NCBI RefSeq assembly: GCF_030123405.1
Contig: NZ_CP126110.1
Span: 1,240,001 to 1,304,000, forward strand
Length of the DNA: 64,000 nt
Reading direction: 5' to 3'
Origin: Neobacillus sp. WH10
GTDB taxonomy: Bacteria; Bacillota; Bacilli; Bacillales; Cytobacillaceae
Below the pieces are notes generated by a model, which was not told the origin of the DNA, did no database searches, and worked only from the letters and a program-made list of their open reading frames with translations. The stretch's first letter is position 1. The number at the start of each line of letters is the position of its first letter. The position numbers and the translations under genes were made by a program. Positions 44,583 to 52,802 of this stretch are shown piece after piece.

Positions 44583-44660
44583 ATAGGGGAGTTCCCCTAT
44601 ACAGTTAACACTTCTGTTTTTCTTACAATAAGGGTAAGAAAACGGAAGTGTTATTTTTTT
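44583..44660 (+). promoter_or_regulatory. Structured leader with terminator-like hairpin before the molybdoenzyme operon
   Basis: A small perfect hairpin ATAGGGGA-GT-TCCCCTAT (44583-44600) is followed by a long stem: AACACTTC-x-GTTTTT-CTTAC (44607-44626) with GTAAG-AAAAC-x-GAAGTGTT (44634-44652), then ATTTTTTT. This second stem is a textbook terminator ending only 15 bases before the operon's first ATG, immediately before its GAGGAGG binding site. It either ends upstream transcription or works as a regulated attenuator. Confidence 0.6.
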
Positions 44661-44675
44661 GAGGAGGAGCATGAA

Positions 44676-45758
44676 ATGCAGGCCAATACTTCAGCAACTA
44701 AAAAACAGGGTAGCTCAATCAATGATGCGTTTGCATCCCATTTTGCGAAATCAATGTTTCTAACGGTGGCCGGACTACTAATCTTAACTTTTATCGGAAC
44801 AAGAATGTTTACACATATCGATTTAAATCTGTACGGATATATGGTGGGGACACTGGTTTTTATCGGCGGATTTTTTTACCGCTTTATTGCATGGGGCGAA
44901 AGACCGCCAACCAAAGTTTTTATCAAAAAAGGCTTAAAGCTGCTTTTTAGAAAAAGTACACCTAAAACAGCTGTAAATCATTTAGCGATTTACGATTTCA
45001 TACGGAATCGTGGAATCTACCGCTGGGTTCAGCATATCTTAATCGGCTGGGGCTGTGTCCTTGCTTGCTTGGTGACCTTTCCACTTGTATTTAGCTGGAT
45101 GTATTTTACGATGGAAGACAATGGTTACTACACAATCGTGTTATTTGGAATGAACATCATGCAGGTAAAAGCAGATGGCATCATCGCTTGGTTATCCTAT
45201 AATGCCCTTAACATAGCGGCCATCATGGTTACCGCAGGAGTATGCATGGCGCTTTACCGCCGCTTGAAAAATATGCAGGCAAGAGCAGAGCAAAAATTCA
45301 TGTATGACTTTTTGCCCCTTTACCTATTACTTTTTATTTCGATTACAGGACTTTTATTAACGTTCCAGAACGTTGTCTTACATGGCTGGATGCAGCCGCA
45401 AATGTCATTAATTCACCAATTCTCAGTCATCGTGACATTAATCTATTTACCATTCGGAAAGCTTGCACATATCCCATTCCGTCCAATGAGTGTATTTGCA
45501 AGAAACTACCGTGAACATTATGGAGAACAACATATGAAAGAATGTAAGGTATGCGGGGAAAATTTTGTATCTGTTGAACAATCAAACGATGTTATTCAAG
45601 TATTGGGAGTTAATGAGATCGAATTTAATATGCAAGATGGCTTTAATTTAGCTGAATTATGCCTGCCATGCCGTAGAAAATACCGTATTGCCAGATTTTC
45701 AGGAATTGCGACCCATCAAGTGAAGGTCAAGGAGGCAAACCAGAATGCAAAGGGATAA
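44676..45758 (+). CDS. NarI/cytochrome b-like membrane subunit with C-terminal Cys4 motif
   Basis: A 360-residue protein with five or six membrane helices; histidines inside helices (WVQHILIGWG, NVVLHGWM, SLIHQFSVI, GKLAHIPF) suggest heme b ligands as in NarI-type quinol oxidising subunits. After the last helix a soluble tail has CKVCGENF and CLPCRRKYR, a probable zinc or iron-sulfur site not usual in NarI. First gene of an operon with molybdoenzyme, ferredoxin and Rieske subunits; overlaps the next gene by 14 bases. Predicted to link the quinone pool to the cytoplasmic enzyme. Confidence 0.65.
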   Translation: MQANTSATKKQGSSINDAFASHFAKSMFLTVAGLLILTFIGTRMFTHIDLNLYGYMVGTLVFIGGFFYRFIAWGERPPTKVFIKKGLKLLFRKSTPKTAVNHLAIYDFIRNRGIYRWVQHILIGWGCVLACLVTFPLVFSWMYFTMEDNGYYTIVLFGMNIMQVKADGIIAWLSYNALNIAAIMVTAGVCMALYRRLKNMQARAEQKFMYDFLPLYLLLFISITGLLLTFQNVVLHGWMQPQMSLIHQFSVIVTLIYLPFGKLAHIPFRPMSVFARNYREHYGEQHMKECKVCGENFVSVEQSNDVIQVLGVNEIEFNMQDGFNLAELCLPCRRKYRIARFSGIATHQVKVKEANQNAKG

Positions 45759-47934
45759 TTTTAGGAATGAACGAGATAAATTTTTTAAAGAAATCGAAAA
45801 CTTAAACCATCCTAATGAAACCTTAGTCAAGACACACTGCAGCTATTGTGCAATGCAGTGTGGGATGAATTTAAGGGTAAATACAAAAACAAACAAAATC
45901 ATTGGGGTTGAGCCTCGATATGATTGGCCGGTAACTTTAGGAAAGATGTGTCCGAAAGGAGTTACTGCTTACCAACAGGTAAACAATAAAGATCGTTTGC
46001 TAAAACCATTAATTCGTGATGATCAATCATTAAAAGGTACGAAAAATGGATTCCGTGAAGCAAGCTGGGATGAGGCATACGATCTCATCGTGAAAAAATT
46101 CACCGAGCTTCAAGCGAATTATGGTAAAGATTCACTCTCAGTGTATAGCGGCGTTTCAATGACAAATGAAAAGTGTTACCTAACCGGGAAATTTGCTCGT
46201 GTTGGACTCCAAACACGCTACATTGATTATAATGGCCGATTCTGTATGGCTAGTGCAGCAGGTGGTTTAAATCGTTCATTGGGGATAGATAGAGGTTCAA
46301 CAATACCCTGGACGGATGTACAGGAAACCGATTGTATTTTTCTTGCAGGCAGTAATACCGCCGAATGCCATCCGACCATGATGTTCAGGGTTTGGGCAAT
46401 TCAAGAGCGGGGCGGCTATGTGATCGTTGCTGATCCAAGGGAAACACCAGTTGCCAGAAGAGCAGATCTTCACCTTGATTTAAGACCTGGTACGGACCTT
46501 GCACTTGCCAATGGGATTGTTAATTTAATTATCCAAAATGGCTATGCTGACGAAGAGTTTATAAAAAATCATACGAATGGATTTGAAGAAACAAAGGAAT
46601 TTGTTAAACAATTTACTCCAGAATATACAAGTGCGATAACAGGTGTAGCACCTGAGAAAATTATTCGCGCAGCAGAATTGTATGGTAAAGCGCCAAATGC
46701 GATAGTCATGTTTGCCAGAGGGATTGAGCAACAAATTAAAGGGGTAGATAACGTTTCTGCCTATACAAATATGGCTCTTGTTACAGGGAAAATTGGCCGT
46801 GCTAAATCGGGTGTTGCGACCATTACAGGACAAGGAAATGGTCAAGGTGGACGTGAACATGGGCAAAAAGCCGATGCACTACCTGGATATCGTAAAATAG
46901 CGAATCCTGATCATGTAAAATATGTTTCGAAGGTGTGGGGGATTGAACCGGAAGAAATGCCGCAAGAAGGTGTATCCGCATTTGAAATGTTTGGATTAAT
47001 GGAACAAAAGACCATACGTGCATTATATCTATTATGTTCAAATCCTGCCGTTTCTGCACCAGATCAAAATTATGTTCGTCAACAGTTGAAAAACTTAGAC
47101 TTCATGGTATGTGTTGACTTTTATCTATCAGAATCTGCGGAATTTGCTGATGTCGTGCTGCCTACAACAACTTGGGCAGAGGATGAAGGGACAACTACAA
47201 ATGTTGAAGGACGGATTATTAAGATTAATCGGGCACAAATGCCTCTAGGCGAATCCAAACCAGACTGGAAGATTCAAGTAGAAATTACCGAGCGAATGGG
47301 TCGCGGCAAATATTTTTCACACTTAAAAACTTCTGAAGATATATTTAATGAACTTCGTGTTGCTTCTAAAGGTGGAACAGCTGACTACTACGGCGTAACA
47401 TGGGAAAAGATCGACAAACAAGACGGTGTGTTCTGGCCATGTAAAGATGAAAATGATCCTGGAACACCACGTTTATTTTTAGATAAAAAGTTTAACCATC
47501 CAGATGGAAGAGCAAAAATTCTTGCATTGCCATATAGACCGTCCGCAGAAGAGCCGGATGATGAATACCCATTGCGTTTAACAACAGGACGTGTAGTCTA
47601 CCATTATTTATCAGGGAATCAAACGAGAAGAATTCAATTTCTTCGCGATATGTGTCCTGAGCCCTTTGTAGAAGTACATCCAGAAACAGCAGCAAAATAC
47701 AATATTGAACACGAAGAATTCGTCCGTCTCTATACTCGGAGAGGAGAAACAACCTATAAAGTGAAAATCACAGAGGCCATTCGGAAGGATACCGTGTTTG
47801 TTCCTTACCACTGGGGCCATGAAAAATCTATTAATCTATTGACAATCGGTGCTCTTGACCCATATTCAAGAATGCCAGAATTTAAAGCCTGTGCAGCGCA
47901 GATTGAAAAACTGGAAAAAAGGGCGGTGCAGTAA
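45745..47934 (+). CDS. Molybdopterin oxidoreductase, assimilatory nitrate reductase type
   Basis: A 729-residue member of the DMSO reductase family. N-terminal [4Fe-4S] site CSYCAMQC (about 32-39) plus CPKG (about 68); molybdenum-ligand Cys in YNGRFCMASAAGG (about 161), as in Nas/Nap enzymes; then TGQGNGQGGREHGQ and C-terminal molydopterin-binding RLTTGRVVYHYLSGNQTRR. No Tat signal, so cytoplasmic. Closest in style to NasC/NasA-type nitrate reductases, and the NreABC-like genes downstream fit nitrate as substrate. Formate dehydrogenase-type enzymes would normally carry Sec/Cys in a different context, but substrate remains inferred. Confidence 0.75.
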   Translation: MQRDNFRNERDKFFKEIENLNHPNETLVKTHCSYCAMQCGMNLRVNTKTNKIIGVEPRYDWPVTLGKMCPKGVTAYQQVNNKDRLLKPLIRDDQSLKGTKNGFREASWDEAYDLIVKKFTELQANYGKDSLSVYSGVSMTNEKCYLTGKFARVGLQTRYIDYNGRFCMASAAGGLNRSLGIDRGSTIPWTDVQETDCIFLAGSNTAECHPTMMFRVWAIQERGGYVIVADPRETPVARRADLHLDLRPGTDLALANGIVNLIIQNGYADEEFIKNHTNGFEETKEFVKQFTPEYTSAITGVAPEKIIRAAELYGKAPNAIVMFARGIEQQIKGVDNVSAYTNMALVTGKIGRAKSGVATITGQGNGQGGREHGQKADALPGYRKIANPDHVKYVSKVWGIEPEEMPQEGVSAFEMFGLMEQKTIRALYLLCSNPAVSAPDQNYVRQQLKNLDFMVCVDFYLSESAEFADVVLPTTTWAEDEGTTTNVEGRIIKINRAQMPLGESKPDWKIQVEITERMGRGKYFSHLKTSEDIFNELRVASKGGTADYYGVTWEKIDKQDGVFWPCKDENDPGTPRLFLDKKFNHPDGRAKILALPYRPSAEEPDDEYPLRLTTGRVVYHYLSGNQTRRIQFLRDMCPEPFVEVHPETAAKYNIEHEEFVRLYTRRGETTYKVKITEAIRKDTVFVPYHWGHEKSINLLTIGALDPYSRMPEFKACAAQIEKLEKRAVQ

Positions 47935-48495
47935 ATGAAAAAGAGGTTATATCTAGAACTTGAAAACTGTATAGGATGCCGCTCGTGCTTAGCGGCTTGT
48001 ACACAGTGCGGAGGGCATGAGGAACGTAACCGTAACTATGTTTACGACGTTAACCCACTTGTTAACCGTCAAACGATGCCTCTAATGTGCCTTCACTGCG
48101 TGAATCCGGCCTGTGCACGAAGCTGTCCTGCTCAGGCGATCCAAATTCATGAAACAGGAGCTGTTCTATCGGCTCTTGTAGAAAAATGCATTGGCTGCCA
48201 AAACTGTACGATTGCTTGCCCATATGGTATACCGAAGTTCGATACAGAGCAAAATCTAATGTATAAGTGCGATCTTTGTATTGACCGCTCCAAAGATGGC
48301 ATCCCGCCAATGTGTGCGAGCGTATGCCCTACGAATACATTACAATGGTTAACGGATGAGGAAATTGAAGCGAAACAAAAGCAATTTAATTTAAATAATG
48401 GTAAATGGGTTACAAGTATGCCTTACTTAGAAGGCGAAACAAATGTAAAAGTGAATCTCCCTGGAATCTTGCAGGGTGTCACTAAATTGTTTTAG
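47935..48495 (+). CDS. Four-cluster ferredoxin subunit (DmsB/NrfC type)
   Basis: A 186-residue electron-transfer subunit with four Cys clusters: CIGCRSCLAAC (start), CLHCVNPACARSC, CIGCQNCTIAC and CDLCIDRSKDGIPPMCASVC, sufficient for four [4Fe-4S] centres. It starts immediately after the stop of the molybdoenzyme gene, indicating one complex in which it passes electrons from the membrane or Rieske subunit to the molybdenum subunit. Confidence 0.85.
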   Translation: MKKRLYLELENCIGCRSCLAACTQCGGHEERNRNYVYDVNPLVNRQTMPLMCLHCVNPACARSCPAQAIQIHETGAVLSALVEKCIGCQNCTIACPYGIPKFDTEQNLMYKCDLCIDRSKDGIPPMCASVCPTNTLQWLTDEEIEAKQKQFNLNNGKWVTSMPYLEGETNVKVNLPGILQGVTKLF

Positions 48496-48507
48496 GGGGG
48501 ATTATGG

Positions 48508-49032
48508 ATGTCAGACAAAAATAATAAAATCCCGTTCAATGAAGATAACTATACACATAACATAAATCGTAATAATGAAAGAAAACTAGACCGCCGTGGC
48601 TTTATGAAAACATTGGTCGGTGCTGCGGGAGTGTTCGCTGTTTCATCGCTCCCATGGGGAGTGCTGGCAGCAAAAGAATTAAATGGTCTTGGTGATAAAA
48701 AATATCCGAAACAGAAAATTACCGATGTCAGCGCACTGCCAATCGGTGATGCGGTTGACTTTTCCTTCCCTGGTGAGCATGACAGCGCCATTTTAATCAG
48801 ACTTTCTGAAAAAAAATATGTTGCTTATCAAAATGCTTGTACTCATCTTCGCTGTCCAGTTTTTTGGCAAAAGGAAGAGCAAGAAATGCTTTGTCCATGC
48901 CACCATGGGAAATTTGATGTCGAAACAGGTGCACCTATCGCAGGTCCACCAAGACGTCCGCTTCCTGAAATTCATGTGAGGGTTGAAAACGGTGCTGTTT
49001 TTGCGGTGGGGGTGAAACGTTATGAAGCGTAG
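48508..49032 (+). CDS. Rieske [2Fe-2S] protein with Tat-like signal
   Basis: A 174-residue protein with an N-terminal DRRGFMKTLVGAAG (Tat-type signal or anchor; twin Arg visible) and a Rieske domain: CTHLRC (Cys/His pair) and CPCHHGKFD with PPRRPLPE after it. Predicted outside the membrane, anchored by its signal. A Rieske subunit joined to a cytoplasmic NasC-like enzyme and a NarI-like subunit is unusual. It overlaps the next gene by 11 bases. Confidence 0.8.
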   Translation: MSDKNNKIPFNEDNYTHNINRNNERKLDRRGFMKTLVGAAGVFAVSSLPWGVLAAKELNGLGDKKYPKQKITDVSALPIGDAVDFSFPGEHDSAILIRLSEKKYVAYQNACTHLRCPVFWQKEEQEMLCPCHHGKFDVETGAPIAGPPRRPLPEIHVRVENGAVFAVGVKRYEA

Positions 49033-49213
49033 TTACATTCCTGTTGCACTCCTTCTAGCTGTGCTGATGTTAAATATTATTTTTACACAATACATGGTTC
49101 ATCAATACTTTTATGAACATTATACAAAAACAATCATTGCTGCTATCATAAACGTTATTTTATTTCCAATCGCATTCCTTATTTATAAAAAAGGTGTGAA
49201 TGTCAATGACTAG
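49022..49213 (+). CDS. Small two-helix membrane protein
   Basis: A 63-residue protein with two membrane helices (VALLLAVLMLNIIFTQYMV and IIAAIINVILFPIAFLIY). It overlaps both the Rieske gene and the next gene, so it belongs to the operon; a small accessory subunit is likely. GGGGGTG inside the Rieske gene is its binding site. Family not recognised. Confidence 0.6.
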   Translation: MKRSYIPVALLLAVLMLNIIFTQYMVHQYFYEHYTKTIIAAIINVILFPIAFLIYKKGVNVND

Positions 49214-49517
49214 TGAAACATATATTGACTTTTGTTTTGTACGGCCGGAATCAGGTGGTTTTGCAGCCGAAATTGATGAATTATTGAAACATACCTTTGC
49301 AAAAAAACGCTTGAATTGGTTTTTGGAAGAAAAAACAATTGACGGTGCTGATATGGTTGTTGCTGAAATAAAAGGGATGAGTGATTGGAAATCTGAAGAG
49401 GAAACGATTGGTTTTCTTGAGGAGAATGCAGGAGAGAAGTTTTGGGAGTATTTACAAGGCTACAAATTGTTTATCTATCCTGTGATGAGAGGATGTAATA
49501 GCTGTGGAACTCATTAA
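49200..49517 (+). CDS. Operon protein of unknown function (105 aa)
   Basis: A soluble acidic 105-residue protein ending GCNSCGTH, so a CxxC motif is at the extreme C-terminus. Overlaps both neighbours. ATG at 49200 or 49206 are both possible behind AAAGGTG. I do not recognise the family; a chaperone or assembly role for the molybdoenzyme would fit the position (NarJ-like in place, not in visible sequence). Confidence 0.6.
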   Translation: MSMTSETYIDFCFVRPESGGFAAEIDELLKHTFAKKRLNWFLEEKTIDGADMVVAEIKGMSDWKSEEETIGFLEENAGEKFWEYLQGYKLFIYPVMRGCNSCGTH

Positions 49518-49785
49518 ATTAGAAGATGTGAAACAGTTTGTCGGTATCCCAGTAGAGATCTCCATTCATGACGAAGAGGGCGGTGACCAATCACCAGCTG
49601 TGAAGAAAACAGTAAAAGAAGTCCAACTTTGTCCTGACAGAACCCATATCCGTTTCTACTTTGACGATTATTATTTTCTCGCGGTGCCGCTTGCAAGTAA
49701 TGTGAGTCAGTCAGAAGAACATTGGTCGGCTTCCAATCCAGAAAGTGGTTTAACCTATACAGTAAAAAAGGTTCAGGTCTTGTAA
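49504..49785 (+). CDS. Operon protein of unknown function (93 aa)
   Basis: A 93-residue soluble protein (for example VGIPVEISIHDEEGGDQS and RTHIRFYFDDYYFLAVPL) starting with GTG inside the previous gene behind AGAGGAT, and ending in the terminator stem. It looks like a small beta-rich protein. Family not recognised; last gene of the molybdoenzyme operon. Confidence 0.6.
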   Translation: MELIKLEDVKQFVGIPVEISIHDEEGGDQSPAVKKTVKEVQLCPDRTHIRFYFDDYYFLAVPLASNVSQSEEHWSASNPESGLTYTVKKVQVL

Positions 49786-49804
49786 TAAGAACCTGCCTTT
49801 TTTA
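49774..49804 (+). terminator. Intrinsic terminator of the molybdoenzyme operon
   Basis: CAGGT and ACCTG arms (with TT/AA extension) followed by CCTTTTTT; separates the enzyme operon from the sensing genes. Confidence 0.6.
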
Positions 49805-49827
49805 ATATAAAGGAAGAGGAGGGAAGC

Positions 49828-50487
49828 ATGATGGATGTATTAAAGTCAAAGCAGCAAGTCAGTACTTATATTATTCATTCCCAAGAAGAAGAAATTAAAC
49901 GGATTGCATTAGAACTTCACGAAGGTGTCGGACAAAACCTGTACAGTATTCTAACAGGTTTGCAGTTTGTTGAATCAGTAGTACAAGAGCCTCATATGAA
50001 AAATTATTTACGCGAAATGGAATCGCTGATTGAAAAGACCATTCAGGAAATCAGGCTGCTTTCTGTTGAATTGCATCCGCCTGCATTAACAACCCTTGGT
50101 TTACTCCCTGCTATTAAAAGCTATATTAAGTTATATACTTCGACTTTTGGTATTCTGGTTGATTTAGAATCGACTGGTAAGGAAAAATCAATTCCGGAGC
50201 GAAACAGTATCGCTGTTTTTCGGGTTTGCCAGGAAGCACTTACGAATATTGCGAAATATGCTGATACATCTAATGTAAAAATGAACTTTATCTGGAATAA
50301 TGATGAATTAAAAATTACTATTCATGATTTCGGTAAAGGATTTCAACTTGAAGAACATGATGATGAACACCATCATTCATCTGGTCTTGCAGCAATGAAA
50401 GAAAGAATGCTTCTAACTGGCGGGCAGTGTATCATTTCCTCTAAAATAGGAGAAGGAACATCTATTGACCTATCTCTACCCTTATAA
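49828..50487 (+). CDS. HisKA_3-type histidine kinase, sensor domain absent (NreB-like)
   Basis: A 219-residue kinase made only of the dimerisation/phosphoacceptor region (ALELHEGVGQNLYSIL, phospho-His) and a HATPase (VCQEALTNIAKYA, FGKGFQLEE, SGLAAMKERM). NarX/NreB-family kinases usually carry a PAS or other sensor domain in front; here none is present, so input probably comes through NreA-like or PAS partners encoded next door. GGAGGG precedes ATG. Followed 19 bases later by the NarL-type regulator. Confidence 0.8.
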   Translation: MMDVLKSKQQVSTYIIHSQEEEIKRIALELHEGVGQNLYSILTGLQFVESVVQEPHMKNYLREMESLIEKTIQEIRLLSVELHPPALTTLGLLPAIKSYIKLYTSTFGILVDLESTGKEKSIPERNSIAVFRVCQEALTNIAKYADTSNVKMNFIWNNDELKITIHDFGKGFQLEEHDDEHHHSSGLAAMKERMLLTGGQCIISSKIGEGTSIDLSLPL

Positions 50488-50506
50488 ATTAAAGGAGAGT
50501 TAAACA

Positions 50507-51157
50507 TTGATAAAAATCCTATTGGTTGATGATCATGCTGTTGTCAGAAGCGGCTTAAAAATGCTGCTGAATACGAATCCTGAAATCGAAGTAATCGGGG
50601 AAGCCTCAGAAGGAAATGAGGGAATCAAGAAAGCTTTAAAGCTGAAACCAGATGTGGTGGTCATGGACTTAAGCATGCCACATGGAAAAGATGGATTGTC
50701 TGCAACGACAGAGTTGAAAAAGTTAATGCCTGAGATAAATATTTTAATTCTTACAATGCATGATGATGAGGAATACTTATTCCGTGCGATTCAAGGCGGG
50801 GCATCTGGCTGTATTCTAAAAAGCGCCCCACACGATGAATTAATGGCAGCTATCGAGTCGGTTGCTGTTGGTGATGCTTATCTACATCCATCAGCACAGA
50901 AACGGTTAATGGAGGAATATTTAGGCAGCCTTAAAGGTGGCAGTGATACCTACAATCTCTTATCTGATCGTGAAAAAGAAGTTCTAACACTGATTGCTAA
51001 AGGCTACTCAAATAAGGAAATTGCAGAGCAGCTAGTCATTAGTGTAAAAACTGTAGAAACCCATAAAGGAAATTTGATGGAAAAACTACAAATGAAAACC
51101 CGGCCCGAGTTGGTGGAATATGCCGTTAAAAAGGGGTTATTAGGTTATGGTATTTAA
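50507..51157 (+). CDS. nreC: NarL/FixJ-family response regulator (NreC-like)
   Basis: A 216-residue regulator: receiver domain (VDDHAVVRSG, Asp in VVVMDLSMP, Lys in CILKSAP) and LuxR/NarL HTH (LSDREKEVLTLIAKGYSNKE into IAEQLVISVKTVETH). TTG start behind AAAGGAGAG. Lying between two HisKA_3 kinases and next to a GAF protein, it corresponds to NreC, which activates nitrate respiration genes. Probable targets are the molybdoenzyme operon upstream. Confidence 0.8.
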   Translation: MIKILLVDDHAVVRSGLKMLLNTNPEIEVIGEASEGNEGIKKALKLKPDVVVMDLSMPHGKDGLSATTELKKLMPEINILILTMHDDEEYLFRAIQGGASGCILKSAPHDELMAAIESVAVGDAYLHPSAQKRLMEEYLGSLKGGSDTYNLLSDREKEVLTLIAKGYSNKEIAEQLVISVKTVETHKGNLMEKLQMKTRPELVEYAVKKGLLGYGI

Positions 51158-51172
51158 GGAGAATGACCTGGG

Positions 51173-51622
51173 ATGAAAGTAATTAAAGAACTGGAAGCGG
51201 TTACGGAGTTATGCAACAAGTTAATGGCTGCCGTAAATAGTGAATTTGTTGCTCTTGCCATTCAAAATGAATCTGGTCCTGATGTTAGATGGCATTATGC
51301 AACAGGCAATTTAAATGATAAGTACAAGAGAATAACGGTCCGTTACGGGAAAGGGATTGCCGGAAAAGTTATATCAAGTGGAAGTCCGATGATGATGTTC
51401 AACTTTCCGCATGATATTTTGGGAAAAGTAACCGATTATCCAATCGCACTTGCTGAAAAACTTGTGTCCTGTTATGCAGTTCCATTATTTTTTAATGCTG
51501 TTCCTAAAGGGGTATTGCTCGTAGGAAAAAGGGTGAAATATTCATTTACCGAAGAGGAGCAGGAAAAGGTAAAAGAATCTGCATTATCCTTGGAACAACT
51601 AGTAAAAGAGCAGTTATTGTGA
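51173..51622 (+). CDS. nreA: GAF-domain protein, NreA-like nitrate receptor
   Basis: A 149-residue single GAF domain (RWHYATGNLNDKYKRI, GKGIAGKVISSG, SCYAVPLFF, GVLLVGKR). In staphylococci NreA is a GAF protein that binds nitrate and controls NreB. Position between an NreC-like regulator and an NreB-like kinase supports the same role. Ligand residues cannot be confirmed by eye. Confidence 0.7.
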   Translation: MKVIKELEAVTELCNKLMAAVNSEFVALAIQNESGPDVRWHYATGNLNDKYKRITVRYGKGIAGKVISSGSPMMMFNFPHDILGKVTDYPIALAEKLVSCYAVPLFFNAVPKGVLLVGKRVKYSFTEEEQEKVKESALSLEQLVKEQLL

Positions 51623-51638
51623 TGTGGGGGATGGGGAA

Positions 51639-52649
51639 ATGGATACAGATTTTCAGCTAACCAAAAATGAACTGATGGATTATAAATTTGCCCTTGATGC
51701 ATCATCGATTGTTGCCATCACCGATTCACGGGGTATGATTACATATGTGAACGATCAATTTTGTCATATCTCCAAATATTCACGGGAAGAACTTTTGGGA
51801 CATGATCATCGAATTATTAATTCCGGTTTTCATTCTAGAGAATTTTTTAAAGAGATGTGGAGAACGATTGGTACAGGCAAGGTTTGGAAAGGTGAAATTT
51901 GTAATCAAGCAAAAGATGGAACCTATTATTGGGTTGATACAACGATCGTCCCGTTTTTAACTGATACGGGAAAGCCATATCAATATTTGGCGATTCGCTA
52001 CGAAATTACGGAAAGAAAACGCGTGGAGCAAGAATTACAAAAAATGATGACGACCATCATTGATGTGCAGGAAGAAGAACGAAAGCGCTTATCAAGAAAT
52101 TTACATGATGGAATTGGTCAAAATCTTTATAGTCACCTGATAACAATCAACCGGATGCTTTCTGAAATAGACCATCCGCTCCTTGTCCAGATGCAAAAAG
52201 AAGCGGCCCAATTGATTGAAGAAATCCGCGAAATCTCCTGGGAACTGCGTCCATCTGTATTAGATGACCTTGGGCTAGTACCCGCCATCCGTTCTTATTT
52301 ATCCCGTTATTCAGACCATTACCATATCGATGTTTTTTTTGATTGCGTATTAAACCGCCGCCTTACTATCAGTATCGAATTGACGATTTATCGGATTATT
52401 CAAGAGGCATTAACAAATATCCGAAAATATGCTGAAGTATCGGAAGCAGCTGTGACTGTAAGAGAGATTGATGACGTGGTTAGGGTAATGATTGAAGACC
52501 AGGGAAAGGGTTTTGACACGAAAAAGCAATTGCCTGGTGTTGGCCTTTTCAGCATGGATGAAAGAGCTCGGTCTGTTGACGGTACCCTTACTATAAAAAC
52601 TTCACCAGGAAAGGGAACAAAAATCATTTTAGAAGTACCAGGTTATTGA
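51639..52649 (+). CDS. nreB: PAS-HisKA_3 histidine kinase (NreB-like)
   Basis: A 336-residue kinase with a PAS domain (about 15-130; ITDSRGMITYVNDQFCHIS, GEICNQAKDGTYYWVD), HisKA_3 (RLSRNLHDGIGQNLYSHL, His about 153) and HATPase (IIQEALTNIRKYAEVSE, DQGKGFDTK, GLFSMDERA). Staphylococcal NreB senses O2 through a PAS with four Cys holding [4Fe-4S]; here only two Cys are visible in the PAS, so O2 sensing in that manner is unlikely. Second kinase in the same cluster; both share the EGVGQNLYS/DGIGQNLYS core. GTG at 51624 is an alternative start. Confidence 0.8.
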   Translation: MDTDFQLTKNELMDYKFALDASSIVAITDSRGMITYVNDQFCHISKYSREELLGHDHRIINSGFHSREFFKEMWRTIGTGKVWKGEICNQAKDGTYYWVDTTIVPFLTDTGKPYQYLAIRYEITERKRVEQELQKMMTTIIDVQEEERKRLSRNLHDGIGQNLYSHLITINRMLSEIDHPLLVQMQKEAAQLIEEIREISWELRPSVLDDLGLVPAIRSYLSRYSDHYHIDVFFDCVLNRRLTISIELTIYRIIQEALTNIRKYAEVSEAAVTVREIDDVVRVMIEDQGKGFDTKKQLPGVGLFSMDERARSVDGTLTIKTSPGKGTKIILEVPGY

Positions 52650-52660
52650 AGAGAATAAGA

Positions 52661-52702
52661 AAAGGGTGTCAGGCACCAAAAAGTGCCTGACACCCTTTTT
52701 CA
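52661..52702 (+). terminator. Terminator built from a GGTGTCAGGCAC repeat pair
   Basis: AAAAGGGTGTCAGGCAC, a 6-base loop, and the perfect complement followed by TTTT. The GGTGTCAGGCACC core also occurs, unpaired, at 59274 and 59310. Confidence 0.85.
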
Positions 52703-52737
52703 TTAGCTAATAGAAAAGAATTCAAATTTATTCTTTC

Positions 52738-52802
52738 CTAACGTATAAGTGCAACTGCGCTCTGGGTTCGCCCTTAGGGGCTCGCAAATCGGCAAGTTTT
52801 CT
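52738..52802 (+). repeat. Degenerate dispersed repeat, GCTCGCAAATCGGCAAG type
   Basis: AAGTGCAACTGCGCTC...CTTAGGGGCTCGCAAATCGG...TTCTTTAT. A related copy lies at 55900-55972 (ACTGCGACT...AGGACTCGCTAATCGG...TTCTTTAT). Such sequences are, from memory, common between Bacillus genes. Confidence 0.5.
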
